Below, piece after piece: positions 20,891 to 31,620 of a DNA stretch of 64,000 bases. Made by a program: the position numbers and the translations under genes. Below the pieces are notes generated by a model. It was not told the origin of the DNA and made no database searches. It was given only the letters and a program-made list of their open reading frames with translations. Numbering within the stretch: position 1 is the stretch's first letter; the number at the start of each line of letters is the position of its first letter. Source of the stretch: Aricia agestis (taxonomy: Eukaryota; Arthropoda; Insecta; Lepidoptera; Lycaenidae); the NCBI RefSeq assembly GCF_905147365.1, contig NC_056428.1, positions 23,714,001 through 23,778,000 of the forward strand, written 5' to 3'.

Positions 20891-21837
20891 TATATTATAA
20901 CCTATGTAACTCACAGAAGAAATGATTAAAATCGATTCAATAGTTATAGATCTATATTAAATCAATAATGTATTTTAAGTATTTATTTGAACAAGGATTT
21001 GAACAAGGACCGTATTGGTTAAAATTGCTTCAAAAAGTAGCTATTATATGAAGTTAAAAGTAAATAACAAAAAATATTATTGTGGGTTATCTATAAGAGA
21101 TAGACATAATATGTACCATCGCGGAGTTTTCTGTATACTTTTTCATAGTGTGCAATTATTATACTTAGTACATTATTTTGATAAATGTCGTAGGGTTCAG
21201 CCTGCGTTTGCAATGTAAGCGGAAAAAATGTAATTATTTACGACATCACATTAGAAACCCCAAAATCAACAGTATTTCTCCACTATTTAATGAATGTTAT
21301 TATACTTATAAACCATCCTCTTTAATCACTAAAAAACCGCATCAAAATCCGTTGCGTAGTTTTAAAGATTGAAGGGAACGAAGGGACATAAGGGAAAAAA
21401 GCGACTTTGTTTTATATATTATGTAGTGAAGATAAATGAAGAATTAATACAATGAAAAAGTATGTATATAATTTTTATTTATATGTGTTACTTTTGTGAT
21501 ACAGAAGCAATTATTTGTAAATGAAAATTAAATTAAATTAAATTAATTTCCCTATTTTTAACTTCACGAACTTTTTTATTAATACTCGAAGTTAAAAATA
21601 GGAGCATTATATTTAATAAATAGTAAAATTGCCGCGTTGTCCGAGTCAAGGTGGTTACGCAGAGGTTCAAACCCGCCCCTTTTCTTTCTTGTCGCAACTC
21701 GTATGACATCCGCATCCGCATAAAAATCCGCATTGATTTAATGCGGATGCGGATGCAGATACAGATGTCCAAATTTGCGCGGATGCTCCGCATTTGCGGA
21801 TGCGGATGCGAATATTCGCAACATCCCTGATACACAC

Positions 21838-22815
21838 CCTAAAGAATTATCACTTTGTTTTGTTACATTCTGAATATAAATATCTCTCTCTCATAAGTTT
21901 GATTTGAAAAGTTTGCTATAGTGTATATTGTATTAGGTATTAAATCTAACACTTCATGAGAGTGGAATGAGATAGCAGAAGTTAGGATTTAGTGAGCCCG
22001 CCGCTCGCCCAAGCTTGCATATCGTATCTCGCCAACTTCAAAACGGAAATTAATATTTATATACGATCGATAAAAACCATTCATATAAAAACCATAAAGC
22101 ACTTGCTTACGTACTTTATGAACAACCCCTATATTTTTATAGTGAGATATTTTATTGACAATAACGTTTAGATAGTGCTGACTGCTGATAGAACGGTTAT
22201 GTGGCTTCAGTTTTATTATTCAGCAAATAATCTTAAAAATAAATAATTCAGGGTTTTAGTCAAGTATTCGGTAATTTTTAAATTAAAGTACGTCACACTA
22301 TTTTCATGATTTTTGATCTCCTTTTATGCAGAAAATTACTGGTACTTATTGATTTTATTACTGTTTATTGCCATTTGCCACAAACAGTTTATAAAATTAA
22401 TTAGCTTTATGCAAAATAACTAAAGTGCTAAAAGAAAAGCACTACGACGACAAAAAATTGCATTAAGAAAACAAATGGTTATACTATTTCATAGTTTTGG
22501 GTGCACATTATTTTCATACAAGTGCATTTTATTTCGAACATGTCATTTAAGTTTTATTTAATAAGCGAATTTGAGTTTCTATTCAGAAATAGCACCGAGT
22601 ACTCTCAGTGCACTTATTTCATCACTAATGAGCTCTTGAGTCCGTGGATATAGTCGTATAGCTGGCTTGTAGCTTACAATGTGTAACAGTTACGTTTATA
22701 CTACTTTATAGCTTGAAAATAGTAGTACTTCACTAATCATGCTTATTGGAATGCTCATATAAGTTTACTGCTTTATTATATACTGAAGAATTATTACTGT
22801 ATATTTATTTCATTA
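21838..22815. other. Unannotated spacer, about 1 kb
   Basis: AT-rich; no feature recognised. Confidence 0.4.
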
Positions 22816-23140
22816 TAGGTACGTACATGGGCGTACCCAGGTTCTGGGCCAGGGGGGGGGGGGGGGAAATTACCCAGATTCTGGTGCCAGGAGGGGGGCA
22901 AATCACCCAGGTTCTAGGCCAGGGGGGGGGCAAATCAGATTTTTCATAAGCTAGGTGCTTATAAAGAATAAAAAAATATTAATTGCAAACGAATGGCAAA
23001 ATTTCGTTCTTAATTTTTAATTGTTATAGATAAAAGTACTAGATAATATACTTAGTAGGGACGTCAACATGATCCAGGGGGGGGGGGGGGGGCAGCTGCC
23101 CCCTCTGCCCCCCCCCTCGGTACGCTCATGGGTACGTACT
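22816..23140. mobile_element. G-run element with inverted CGTACC ends
   Basis: The left end GGTACGTACATGGGCGTACC and right end GGTACGCTCATGGGTACGTA are imperfect inverted repeats. The left half has three 33-36-bp units (ACCCAGGTTCTGGGCCAGG followed by 6-15 G). The right half has a 16-G run at 23077-23092 and a C-rich complement (CAGCTGCCCCCTCTGCCCC). Homopolymer lengths may be assembly-sensitive. Confidence 0.6.
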
Positions 23141-23258
23141 GAAAAATAATAATTAAAATGTCCTAGGTCAAAGTACCCAATTTTTGAAATTATTGTTTGA
23201 AAATAATATTAGTTATCCAATAATAGGTTTTTCTGCAATGTGCATTATGTCACTTTTA

Positions 23259-23410
23259 GGGTGGGTTGCACCAGAGGAGTAGTTACAGTTAAGGTTAAGG
23301 TTATCGTCAAATATGGCGTCCATTATGGACTCTTACTAGGGATTTGACAGTTCATTTGACATTTTGTTATGGTTAAAGTTATAGTTAAAGTAAGTTGGTG
23401 CAACCCACCC
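23259..23410. mobile_element. MITE with GGGTGGGTTGCACCA termini, TTA duplication
   Basis: Perfect terminal inverted repeats GGGTGGGTTGCACCA / TGGTGCAACCCACCC, with TTA at 23256-23258 and 23411-23413. The inner arms (AGTTACAGTTAAGGTTAAGG against TATGGTTAAAGTTATAG) continue the foldback. 152 bp, PIF/Harbinger-like. Confidence 0.9.
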
Positions 23411-23621
23411 TTAAAGTGCCAATGTAATTTAATAATAGTGTGTTTTACTATATTATACACCTTAAAATTAAAAATAAAAAATTTTTAGACTCTGTCAGTA
23501 ATTATAACCTATATATATATATATATATATATATATTCTACACTACTTTTTCAAAACAAAGTATAGCAATGAACCTCTGGATTAGGATCTAGGTCTAATG
23601 CTAATAGCGCTATAATATAAT

Positions 23622-23765
23622 ACTAGCTGTTTGACCGGGCTTTGCTCGGTATCCGATGCAAATGACATTTTCTAGAAACGATTCCTAGCTAGATCGATTT
23701 ATCGCCCCCGAGACCCCCTATATACTAAATTTCATGAAAATCGTTCGAGCCGATTCCGAGATTCC

Positions 23766-23860
<95 letters not shown>

Positions 23861-23888
23861 AGAATTGCTCGTTTAAAGATATAAGATA
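23622..23888 (+). repeat. Family C repeat with expanded microsatellite
   Basis: CTAGCTGTTTGACCGGGCTT to GCTCGTTTAAAGATATAAGA, with the usual CCTAGCTAGATCGATTTATC and AAATCGTTCGAGCCGATTCC. It contains the longest TA run in the window. Confidence 0.75.
23769..23858. repeat. (TA)45 microsatellite
   Basis: An uninterrupted 90-bp TA run inside the family C repeat. The other copies have 10-40 bp at this spot. A shorter TA run sits at 23511-23536. Confidence 0.95.
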
Positions 23889-23999
23889 AGATAATATTAT
23901 GAAGGGCCTTCTGCAATAATGATTAATGTCCTCCGTCCTTCGTTTTGAACCTCAATAATTAAAAATAATAGACGTTTACATACTAATATAATAATAATT

Positions 24000-24417
24000 G
24001 GCCAAGTGCGAGTCAGACTCGCGCACGTATGGTTCCGTACCATTGTAGAGCAAAATTAAGCCAAAAATTGTGTATTTTGTATGGGAGCACCCCTTAATTT
24101 TTTATTTTATTTTAATATTATTATAAAATTATAAATATTGTTATAAAAAACCTACCTGTTGCCATTATTGATAAAGAGCAAAAAAGGCCAAAAAAATCAC
24201 GTTTGTTGTATGAAAGCCTCCCTTAAATATTAATTTTATTTTGTTTCTAGTATTTGTTGTTATAGCGGCAACAGTTAATATACACACTCTGTAAAAATTT
24301 CAGAATTCTAGCTATAGCGGTTCTTGAGTTACAGCCTGGAGACAGACGGACAGAGTACAGACATCGAAGTCTCAGTAATTATAGGGTCCCATTTTTACCC
24401 TTTGGGTACGGAACCCT
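24000..24417 (-). mobile_element. Family B element, reverse orientation
   Basis: GGCCAAGTGCGAGTCAGACT and GGTTCCGTACCATTG at the left; ACCCTTTGGGTACGGAACCC at the right. Near full length. Confidence 0.8.
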
Positions 24418-24436
24418 AAAAACCACAACCATCTTT

Positions 24437-24625
24437 ATTATACTAATATTATAAATAGGAAAGTGTGTCCGTCTATCTGTCTCATCGCGCCCAAACCGCT
24501 GAACCGATTTTGCTGAAATTTTTTATGAAGATACTTTGAGTTCCGGAAAATTATATAGGATCTTATCCCAGAAGAAATGCACAGTTCCTAGGTGATAAAC
24601 TAATTTGGGCGCAACGGAGTTGCTG
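24437..24625 (+). repeat. Family H repeat
   Basis: TACTAATATTATAAATAGGA, GTCCGTCTATCTGTC, AACCGATTTTGCTGAAATTT, ACTTTGAGTTCCGGAAAA and GGGCGCAACGGAGTTGCTGG in family order. Confidence 0.75.
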
Positions 24626-25288
24626 GCTATATCCAGTAATTTTATAGCCCACGTTAACCGAATAAAACTCCTTTTCAAAATAAAATTTACAATTTTAACG
24701 AATAACCATATTCCTATTTCTACCAATACTCTTAGAATAAAAATCGTCTTATTCTTTTGATATCAAAATTTACTTTCAACTGGAGTAAAAATCTCGAATC
24801 CAGACGAAAGTTTATATCGAAGATCTCGGGATGGGGGATGGGAGTAAATTGCTTTTCTGTCACCTGATGATCGTCGCTTCATCTTAATGTCATTACTGGG
24901 ACGCCCCTCGTCGTTCTAAATAGATCAAGATTGTCTCGCGTATGATATCAAGATTGTACGCCCCCGTGGTTTAGTGGTTGGCTGGTTACGCGGACGACGT
25001 GGCTTTGACTCCTGTTGGAAAAATATTATTCCCGGAGTCAGGCTGTTTATAACCTGATCTGACAAGATCGATCCCGATGAAAAAGGAACACAATTTTCGT
25101 TTCCGTAAATATTAAAATAAGGGCACGAGCGATTTGTACTTTTAATTATAAACCAAGTTTAAGGTTACGGGTTGTATATTATCATTTAAAGCGAGATTAA
25201 GCTAATTAATACGTCATAAATATTTAGGGTGAGTTTGTTAACTTTAATATAGGACATTAATTCGGGCGAATAATATTAAAAACAATAT
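24626..25288 (+). other. Spacer with a tRNA-like SINE head fragment
   Basis: At 24959-25082, CGCCCCCGTGGTTTAGTGGT resembles a SINE head and is followed by GGAGTCAGGCTGTTTATAACC. It lacks a good B-box and a tail, so it is a decayed fragment. The remainder holds nothing recognised. Confidence 0.45.
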
Positions 25289-25512
25289 ACGTCTGTCTGT
25301 CTGTCTGTTTGTCCGTCTGTCCGTCTGTCCGTCTGTCTATCCGTCTGTCTATCTCCAGGCTGTAATCTCAAGAACCGTTATAGCTAGAGTTCTGAAATTT
25401 TCACAGATTACATACACAGATAACAAGTACTGAACACAAAATAAAATTAATATTTAAGGGGGGCCATAGAAAACACAACTTTTGGCCTATTTTTTCTCTA
25501 TAACCGTTCGGT
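25289..25512 (+). mobile_element. Family B fragment with long GTCTGTC tract
   Basis: The CCGTCTGTCTGTC tract spans 25291-25355. It is followed by CAGGCTGTAATCTCAAGAAC, ATTTTCACAGATTAC and AATATTTAAGGGGGGCC. The left terminus is missing. Confidence 0.65.
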
Positions 25513-25659
25513 AGTTGGTACACCCATACAAAAGTAAAAAAAGTTACTCTTGTTGCACTTTATACACATGGGGGGATCCACTTATTACGCAAGGAGAAGG
25601 TTAAGCTTACTTTGGATCAGACTCAAAAAATCGGTCTCGGGAGTACAGAACATTTCATG

Positions 25660-25910
25660 ATGATGATAGTTTGTCCAAGCCCTAGCTTGTTGCATCCTGT
25701 AACTGCCTTACTCCTGACAGAATCAGAATCGAATCGAGAATCGAATCAGTTCGATCTCGAAGCTTTTGCTACTTCCGACTCATAAACTAGTGCAAATTCA
25801 TGCAGCGGCTCAATTTGGAATTAAATCGATCTCAACGGCTTTTCCCACTCCTGACAGCTATACTAGCGCACGATCGTGCTGCGGCTCAATTTAAACTAAT
25901 CAGACTCGTA
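25660..25910. repeat. Two-unit tandem of about 80 bp plus dispersed direct repeat
   Basis: TCGATCTCGAAGCTTTTGCT...GCAGCGGCTCAATTT (from 25749) recurs from about 25827 as TCGATCTCAACGGCTTTTCC...GCTGCGGCTCAATTT. GATGATAGTTTGTCCAAGCC (25663) recurs at 26106 as GATGATAGTTTGTTCAAACC, enclosing the tandem and the next MITE. Confidence 0.55.
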
Positions 25911-25926
25911 AATCAAAATCGTATCA

Positions 25927-26074
25927 GGGCCCGTACCACGAAACGGTTTTGAGACTGAAACAATCGTACGAGAATGCCGCGTCCTACTTTAACAAACGTG
26001 AAATGACTCGTTAGAGCAGGACGCGGCATTCTCGTCCGATTGTTTGAGTCTCAAAACAGTTTCGTAGTAGGCCT
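25927..26074. mobile_element. Long-arm foldback MITE (GGGCCCGTACCACGAAAC)
   Basis: Arms of about 57 bp: GAAACGGTTTTGAGACTGAA and GAGAATGCCGCGTCCT pair with AGGACGCGGCATTCTCGTCC and GAGTCTCAAAACAGTTTCGT. The unpaired centre is only about 35 bp. No clear target duplication. Confidence 0.75.
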
Positions 26075-26510
26075 ACAGCTTTGGGAGAAAAGCCTCTGAT
26101 TTGATAATGATGATAGTTTGTTCAAACCCTAGCTTGTTATAACCAGGCCAATTAGCCCTCTCCATATTTATTGGTCATAACAATAGCTGGGATCGATCGA
26201 GAATTCTTTTGTCCAATATACAATGAAATAATTTAGCTATAAGTTGTAGATAGTAATTAAGGACATGAGCAGATGATGTGGATAAGTAGTAATTTGAAAA
26301 GACCCGGGAAAATTATTTAAAATTTAAAAAATTGGATTGTCAACATTCTGATATGACGTGTGCAACATGTCGGATTTTGGTTGGATATTTTTTTATAGCA
26401 TACACTGTTTGTATGTCTGTCTGTACGTGCTAAGATAAAATTTAAGTTTTGGTATGTAGATTGTTCGAGTCTCATGAAAGGAAATAAATATTTTTTTGCC
26501 ATTTGCTATT
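26075..26510. other. Unannotated spacer
   Basis: AT-rich; contains one end of the direct repeat mentioned at 25660. No gene. Confidence 0.4.
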
Positions 26511-27348
26511 AAGATAAATATGTCCCTTTTTGCGGATGATAGCACTGTTATAATAGGATGTAATGATAGAAACCAATATGAATATGATATAAATATGACA
26601 TTAAAATTAATTATAGAATGGATGACTAACAATAATTTAAAAATAATTTAAATAAAACTAATATAATACAATTCTGCCAAAAACTATCACCTTTAGACCC
26701 AATTTCACTAACCTCTGTTTGTTAAATCCTAACAAGGCATTACTTAACGGACCTTGGAAAATTAAACAGACTGTTATGTCCCACAGTAAAAATTTAACAG
26801 CGGATTAGTAAATGCAATGTTAAGTGAACAACGAGTGAACAACTATCAATTCGTTCATTTCAACTATCAATGGTGGAACGCTCGATAGCTCTAACAGGCC
26901 GTTAACTGATATAACAAGCCATTATTTTTTTAACATTGCTTGATGAAACTGGGTCTTAACATTAAGAATAAATAATAATAACATTGACATTACAGAAGTG
27001 ACTAATACAAAATTCTTAGGCATAATTATTGACAGTAAAATTAATTGGAAAACACAAGTAGATAATTTATGGAAAAATTCTCACACTCACTCTCTCGACT
27101 TTCATCAATTATTACGTTTAGTGTAAACCATTTTTATGTTCTGCTTAACATAAAGATTAAGTAAGAAATAAAGATTGAAAAAAAAATATTTAAAAATCAA
27201 TGTCCACCCGTGCGAAGCCGGGGCGGGCCGCTAGTATTCAATAAAATACCGGGGCAAATAAAGCTTTTACATATTGGACAGTTCAAAAAACTTTTAAAGG
27301 AATATTTGATAGACAAATGTTATTACTCTGTTAGAGACTTTTTAAACT
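26511..27348 (+). pseudogene. Non-LTR retrotransposon reverse transcriptase relic
   Basis: Segment 1 (26520-26695) reads MSLFADDSTVI, the FADD catalytic motif of a non-LTR reverse transcriptase, then EWMTNNNLK. A one-base deletion at about 26643 shifts the frame. Segment 2 (26956-27113) reads TKFLGIIIDSKINWK, the conserved motif after the palm. Segment 3 (27240-27348) reads FKKLLKEYLIDKCYYSVRDF and then a stop, as at the C-terminus of Jockey/CR1-like ORF2 proteins. A 260-bp MITE separates segments 1 and 2; a second break with a family G scrap (27209-27238) precedes segment 3. The endonuclease and N-terminal part are absent. It cannot be functional. Clade assignment is tentative. Confidence 0.85.
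26696..26955. mobile_element. MITE in LINE coding sequence, TTA duplication
   Basis: Termini GACCCAATTTCAC and TGAAACTGGGTC are inverted, with TTA at 26693-26695 and 26956-26958. Removing the element plus one TTA joins the flanking LINE codons in the same frame. 260 bp, no coding capacity, PIF/Harbinger-like. Confidence 0.9.
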
Positions 27349-28484
27349 AAGTATTAAGTACTAAATTTTTATTATTATTATTAATTTTATACATATATTT
27401 ATTGGATTTTAATCGTAAATTTAATATATTAACATATGATTATTTATTTTAAGTAGGAATTTAAATAATTTTCTTTTTTTTTATATTATTGACTATGAAT
27501 TTTTATATTTGCTATTTGGATTTATTTATTTTTTGACATTATTTATAGTAAGTGCTGACAATAATAAAATTATCTATCATGAGTCATGACGTAATAAACT
27601 CAAAATGATTAACTATAAGAAGAAATAAAAATGTAACTTGTAACGCGTATTTGACATTTAGTAAAACGAAAATAATTATTGCGGTGACAATATTCACACA
27701 CCGATGTAATGGTATGATGTTTATGTACCAATGATAAATAGAAACCATTTTTGTAAAACCACATCAAGTGAATAAATGATTATTATTATAAAGTTTTTAC
27801 TAAGGGAAAAAGTCGTGTATACTTTCTCGCGTAAAGAAAACAAGATAGTTTCAGACAGTAAAATAAACCCTCTTCTTTTTAGTAGTCGGTTAAACCACGC
27901 TCTCGCCTTGCGTGTTTTCTTACTGCTTCTCACCGCAGGTTGGCATTGACAGAGTCAAGTGTAAATTGGAGAGCGCCATGCACTCAATACAATCACGATT
28001 AAAGTGGTTCTACTTACGGTAAGGGTTAGCTTACAACGCAACGCGACGCGACGCTGCATTTTTAAAAGCGCTGTAACGAAACGTAACGACTACTCTGATT
28101 TTCGACGCTGCGTTTTTAAAAGCGATGTATTTGCAACAGAATCTGTTGTTGTAGCATGACACAAAAACTATTACTAAACTTTAATCTAATGAAGAATTTG
28201 AAACCAATACGAATGGCTTGATATAATCCGAATAAAGAACGTAGGTCAGTCATCTGCCGATTAATTAACTTCTTTGACAATGCACCATTAGGTTGATTTG
28301 GATAAAGTTAAGATCAGTATCAGATAAAATAGATCCTAGAAATCCTAGAATAACTTGAGCCCGATTGAGTTTGTAAAATGAGGATCCTTTTGAGAATTAG
28401 ATTTTCAGCAATCCTAATAACTTTCGGTAACATTGTCCTATTGTACGTTTAAGCTTACAATATCTGATCCATTTAGCTTAGGGT
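27349..28484. other. Spacer; LINE 3' flank, tandem GC motif
   Basis: 27349-27600 is AT-rich and could be the LINE 3' UTR. A scrap of retroelement tail (TTTTTAGTAGTCGGTTAAAC) lies at 27877-27896. At 28047-28130, CGACGCTGCATTTTTAAAAG occurs twice, 55 bp apart. Nothing else recognised. Confidence 0.4.
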
Positions 28485-28667
28485 CGGTGTAGACGAGCAG
28501 CAAGCGACCACAAACTGCTTTCGCTGAAAAAAATTGGTAACTAGCCAGCTTTTTCATCGTTTTCGCTTGTGTTAAATAACTTATTCTTTTTGTATTCCTT
28601 TAGAGGTAGAATTTGGAAAAATCCTGTCTGAGTGGAATCCTATGCCTATCAATAATTTTGTGCTATA
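28485..28667. other. Fragment shared with 34178-34212
   Basis: AGGGTCGGTGTAGACGAGCA followed by GCAAGCGACC resembles GGGTCTGTGTAAACGAGCAG at 34179. A MITE terminus is possible; the partner end was not found. Confidence 0.35.
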
Positions 28668-29009
28668 TAATAATAGCTCCCACACCGGTTTCGGTGACGG
28701 TGGCCGGTTTCATTGAAACCAGGCCAGGTACGCAGGAGTAATTTTATAGTGCCCAAGCGTGTGCGCAGTACACATGAGCACTCTCTATTCCTTTTACCGA
28801 CACGACCGGCGAGAGATCAGGCGCAGGACCGACCTTTACAGGCCCATCCGACGCATGGATCATCTTACTTGTCAGACAATGCAGGCTGATCACCTGATCA
28901 GCCTGCATTGTCCTAACCAAACTTGGAAATAACATGTTTCCAACGCGGGAATCGAACTCACGACTTCCGAGTCAAGAGCCGCGCTCTGTACCACTAGACC
29001 ACGGAGGCG
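28668..29009 (-). mobile_element. tRNA-derived SINE family D, full length with perfect target duplication
   Basis: Minus strand: CGCCTCCGTGGTCTAGTGGT (A-box), GTGAGTTCGATTCCCGCG (B-box), family body, and end GGGAGCTATTATTA. TTGTGCTATA is duplicated exactly at 28658-28667 and 29010-29019. A small inverted duplication at 28879-28908 disrupts the GCTGATCACCTGATTG motif. Of the family copies here this has the clearest boundaries. Confidence 0.95.
28879..28908. repeat. 14-bp-arm inverted duplication inside the SINE
   Basis: ATGCAGGCTGATCA-CC-TGATCAGCCTGCAT. The copy at 16246 has only one arm's sequence here, so the other arm was added later. Confidence 0.9.
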
Positions 29010-29110
29010 TTGTGCTATAGAACTATCTATAACGTGTCACTGTTATGATCTACCAATAATAAATAATGATTTCTTAAAAATACGCGAGTACTCTTGATAT
29101 TATAACTAGG

Positions 29111-29242
29111 TTGAAACACTTACGGATTTTGTCGCGGAGCACTTTTATTAATCCCGACGTTTCGGCTGCTTTACCGCGGTCGTGGTCACGGGTACCGGGT
29201 GGACTGACAAGTGCTCCGGACAAAAATCCGTAAGTGTTTCAA
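29111..29242. mobile_element. Inverted-repeat element with TTGAAACACTTACGGATTTT ends
   Basis: TTGAAACACTTACGGATTTT at the left and AAAATCCGTAAGTGTTTCAA at the right are exact inversions. The middle reads ATCCCGACGTTTCGGCTGCT then CGCGGTCGTGGTCACGGG, a motif I recognise from dispersed insect repeats. 132 bp; no target duplication seen. Confidence 0.7.
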
Positions 29243-29768
29243 TAATAAATAATTAAAATGGCTTCCAAACATAACGAGGGGCCAAAAATAATTAGTTTTT
29301 GGCTGCTCATTTGAACTTCCGTTAGCGCCTCCGTTTCCGCCTCAGCTCCCGCCTCCACTTCCGCCTCCGCTCACGCTCCCACTTTACATTTCTGGCTTGT
29401 TTCGTGTAGCTAGTCTGGACCGACCTTGAGTACAATATCGCTGATCCATTTAGCTAAGTGAGGTGGATTAACAATTCTTTGTTGGCCACGCTTATTGTCC
29501 AATTGTTGTCTCCTAATCGCTTAAGACCGTTATCGGTTTTAGCTGCGATGTTCTTAAACTTAACCAGAAACATATTGCATGGTTAAAATAGATTTTTTTT
29601 AAGGGTTTGTTGCTTTTGACGTTAAGGCCAGACAAAGTTATTTATGGCCAATAATAATCACAGGTATACTCGAAAAACATCGTCATCAATTACATACGTC
29701 GACCGATACCTAATCAGTGCAACATAGTATAGCCGTTAAAGTGAACTTAATTTCTACCACAAAATTAA
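29243..29768. other. Unannotated spacer
   Basis: Contains a CCGCCTCC-type tandem at 29330-29390 (TTCCGCCTCAGCTCCCGCCT). Nothing else recognised. Confidence 0.4.
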
Positions 29769-29830
29769 CTTCTGGAAATGTGAAAAAATTCACAGGAGTA
29801 GGAAATATGCTGAATTTAAAAGGAAAACTA
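29769..29830 (+). repeat. 62-bp arm, exact inverse of 32063-32124
   Basis: CTTCTGGAAATGTGAAAAAA... to ...AAAAGGAAAACTA has a perfect reverse complement 2.2 kb downstream. Weaker similarity (TTCTACCA) extends about 20 bp outward on both sides. Confidence 0.9.
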
Positions 29831-29988
29831 TCACGGCTCAAAGACTTCATAAGTTATTGAGTCATAAGACGATAAAAAAAAAAATGTATTCGGAGGAGTT
29901 TAAAGGAACTTTTCGTTCAAATTCCTTTCAACGTAACTGAGATGATGTTGTTAATAGTGCAAAAAACACTATAATATAATAATAAGTA

Positions 29989-30296
29989 CCTGGATGAGCG
30001 AGCTTTGCTGGGTATAGCAAACACTCATTGACTTCGTGTTACTTAATAACGCCATCTGCTGGTCGTTTAAACAATTAGTTGCTAACAAAATAGTATCATT
30101 ATTCGCCAATAGATGTCAGGAAGAGACATATTTTTCAGTTTATCGATGATAAATGATTCCTAGCTAGATCGATTTATCGCCCCCGAAACCCCCTATATAC
30201 TAAATTTCATGAAAATCGTTGGAGCCGATTCCGAGATTCCAATTATATTTTTTATAATTAATATTACAAGAATTGCTCGTTTAAAGATATGAGATA
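29989..30296 (+). repeat. Family C repeat
   Basis: GGATGAGCGAGCTTTGCTGG through ACGCCATCTGCTGGTCG, CCTAGCTAGATCGATTTATC, to GCTCGTTTAAAGATATGAGA. Very close to the copy at 2503, including the AGATGTCAGGAAGAG segment that the other three copies lack. Confidence 0.8.
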
Positions 30297-30715
30297 TGTA
30301 CATCTATTGACCATACAAAAATTATCAAAAACCAGGAACCCTGTATTGCGCGTGTCAGTTTTCATCCTTAAAATCTATGCTAATTTTAAGTAAGCAAAAA
30401 ATTTTATATCATAATTACACTCATTTTGATGTCCTAATTAAATTGAATTTCAAAAGATAATGTTACCAAATATTTTAGGAGATGATGTTAACGTAAGATA
30501 CCTACGCCTACAGCTACGTCAGCATCGGATGAAGGTCGGAACATCAAAGAAGTGTTCCGTTCACTCCATTATCATATTCAAGTTATTTCATAATCAAAAC
30601 AAACAACATTTTCCATGATATTTTTTTCAATTCAGTTTAGTAAACAGGATTACTTAAGTTATTTTGGGGAAATACTAGGGATATTAATAATAAAACAGCC
30701 ATTATATTTTATATT
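30297..30715. other. Unannotated spacer
   Basis: AT-rich; nothing recognised. Confidence 0.4.
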
Positions 30716-31524
30716 ATACTAGCTGTTGCCCGCGACTTCGTCCGCGTGGACTTCAGTTTTAGCGCGCGATGTCAACAATATTTGGTGTCAAAACAATGAT
30801 ATTCTATGTTACTAACGTAACTAGATTGGAAGTTTACGGTAGCAACGCGTTGCCACTTCGAAGATGCCTGCAGGCATATCTCACATACATAATGACATAA
30901 CGAATATATGACTTGACATTGTCTTTTGAACAAAAAAGTGGTTACGCATTTCTGAGAATCTTTTGTAAGACATTGCTACTCTAGTATTTTAGAAACTCAT
31001 TGTGTCAAAAGCTTTTATAAAAAAAACCCTTCTTTTTTTAAATTAAACTTTATAATATATTATGCTAAATTTTAAAGCTTATTTAGCCCTCCAATCACAC
31101 AACTTTACCCATAAACTATTTATCATTGATAGGTTTAAGGTTACGTCACTGTATATAATATAAAGTACTGACTTATTAAATAACGTAAAGAAGAAATAAC
31201 AATCGAAAAAAATCGAAACCTGAATTTACGATGATACCACCTCTTATAGAAAGATGTTGGGCAAGCGTTAGCGCGATGTAAGAGACGCAAGGCGCCATCT
31301 AGTATGAATTTTTGGAACTAACTTAATTTGAACAAATTTTCGTATTTTCACCCCCTTACAATCCTTTTTTCCAGTAAAAAAGTAGCCTATGTCCTTTCTC
31401 AGGCTTTAGACTATCTGTATACAAAATTTCATTACATTCGGTTTGGTAGTTTTGGCGTGAAAGCGAGACAGACAGACAGACAGATAGACAGAGATACTTT
31501 CGCATTTATAATATTAGTATAGAA
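30716..31524 (-). repeat. Retroelement tail (CTAGCTGTTGCCCGCGACTT start, H-type end)
   Basis: It starts TACTAGCTGTTGCCCGCGAC plus TTCGTCCGCGTGG. It ends AAGTAGCCTATGTCCTTTCT ... GACAGACAGACAG ... TTTCGCATTTATAATATTAG. An AT-rich middle (30960-31200) has no recognised part. Probably a long copy of the retroelement whose end recurs as family H. Confidence 0.55.
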
Positions 31525-31620
31525 TATAGATTAGTATAGATTATATTTTCTAAATTAAGACTAGGCCAAAAAATGTCACACAAGCAAGTAGTATATCTAT
31601 ATATCATCATCATCATCATA

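Larger units (their letters stand above)
20111..21829. mobile_element. hAT-like non-autonomous element with GCGGAT subterminal repeats
   Basis: Termini CAGGGTTGTTGCGGA and TTCGCAACATCCCTG are inverted. Multiple GCGGAT/GGATGC repeats lie inside each end (20115-20215; 21700-21810). Flanking octamers ACTCATAC and ATACACAC agree at 5 of 8 positions. CAGGG termini, subterminal repeats and 8-bp duplications are hAT traits. No transposase remains. The interior holds a family B copy and retroelement tails. Confidence 0.6.

Noticed and set aside
21533..21835. 100-codon minus-strand frame
   Set aside because: Its arginine/isoleucine/methionine repeats are the GCGGAT subterminal array read as protein.
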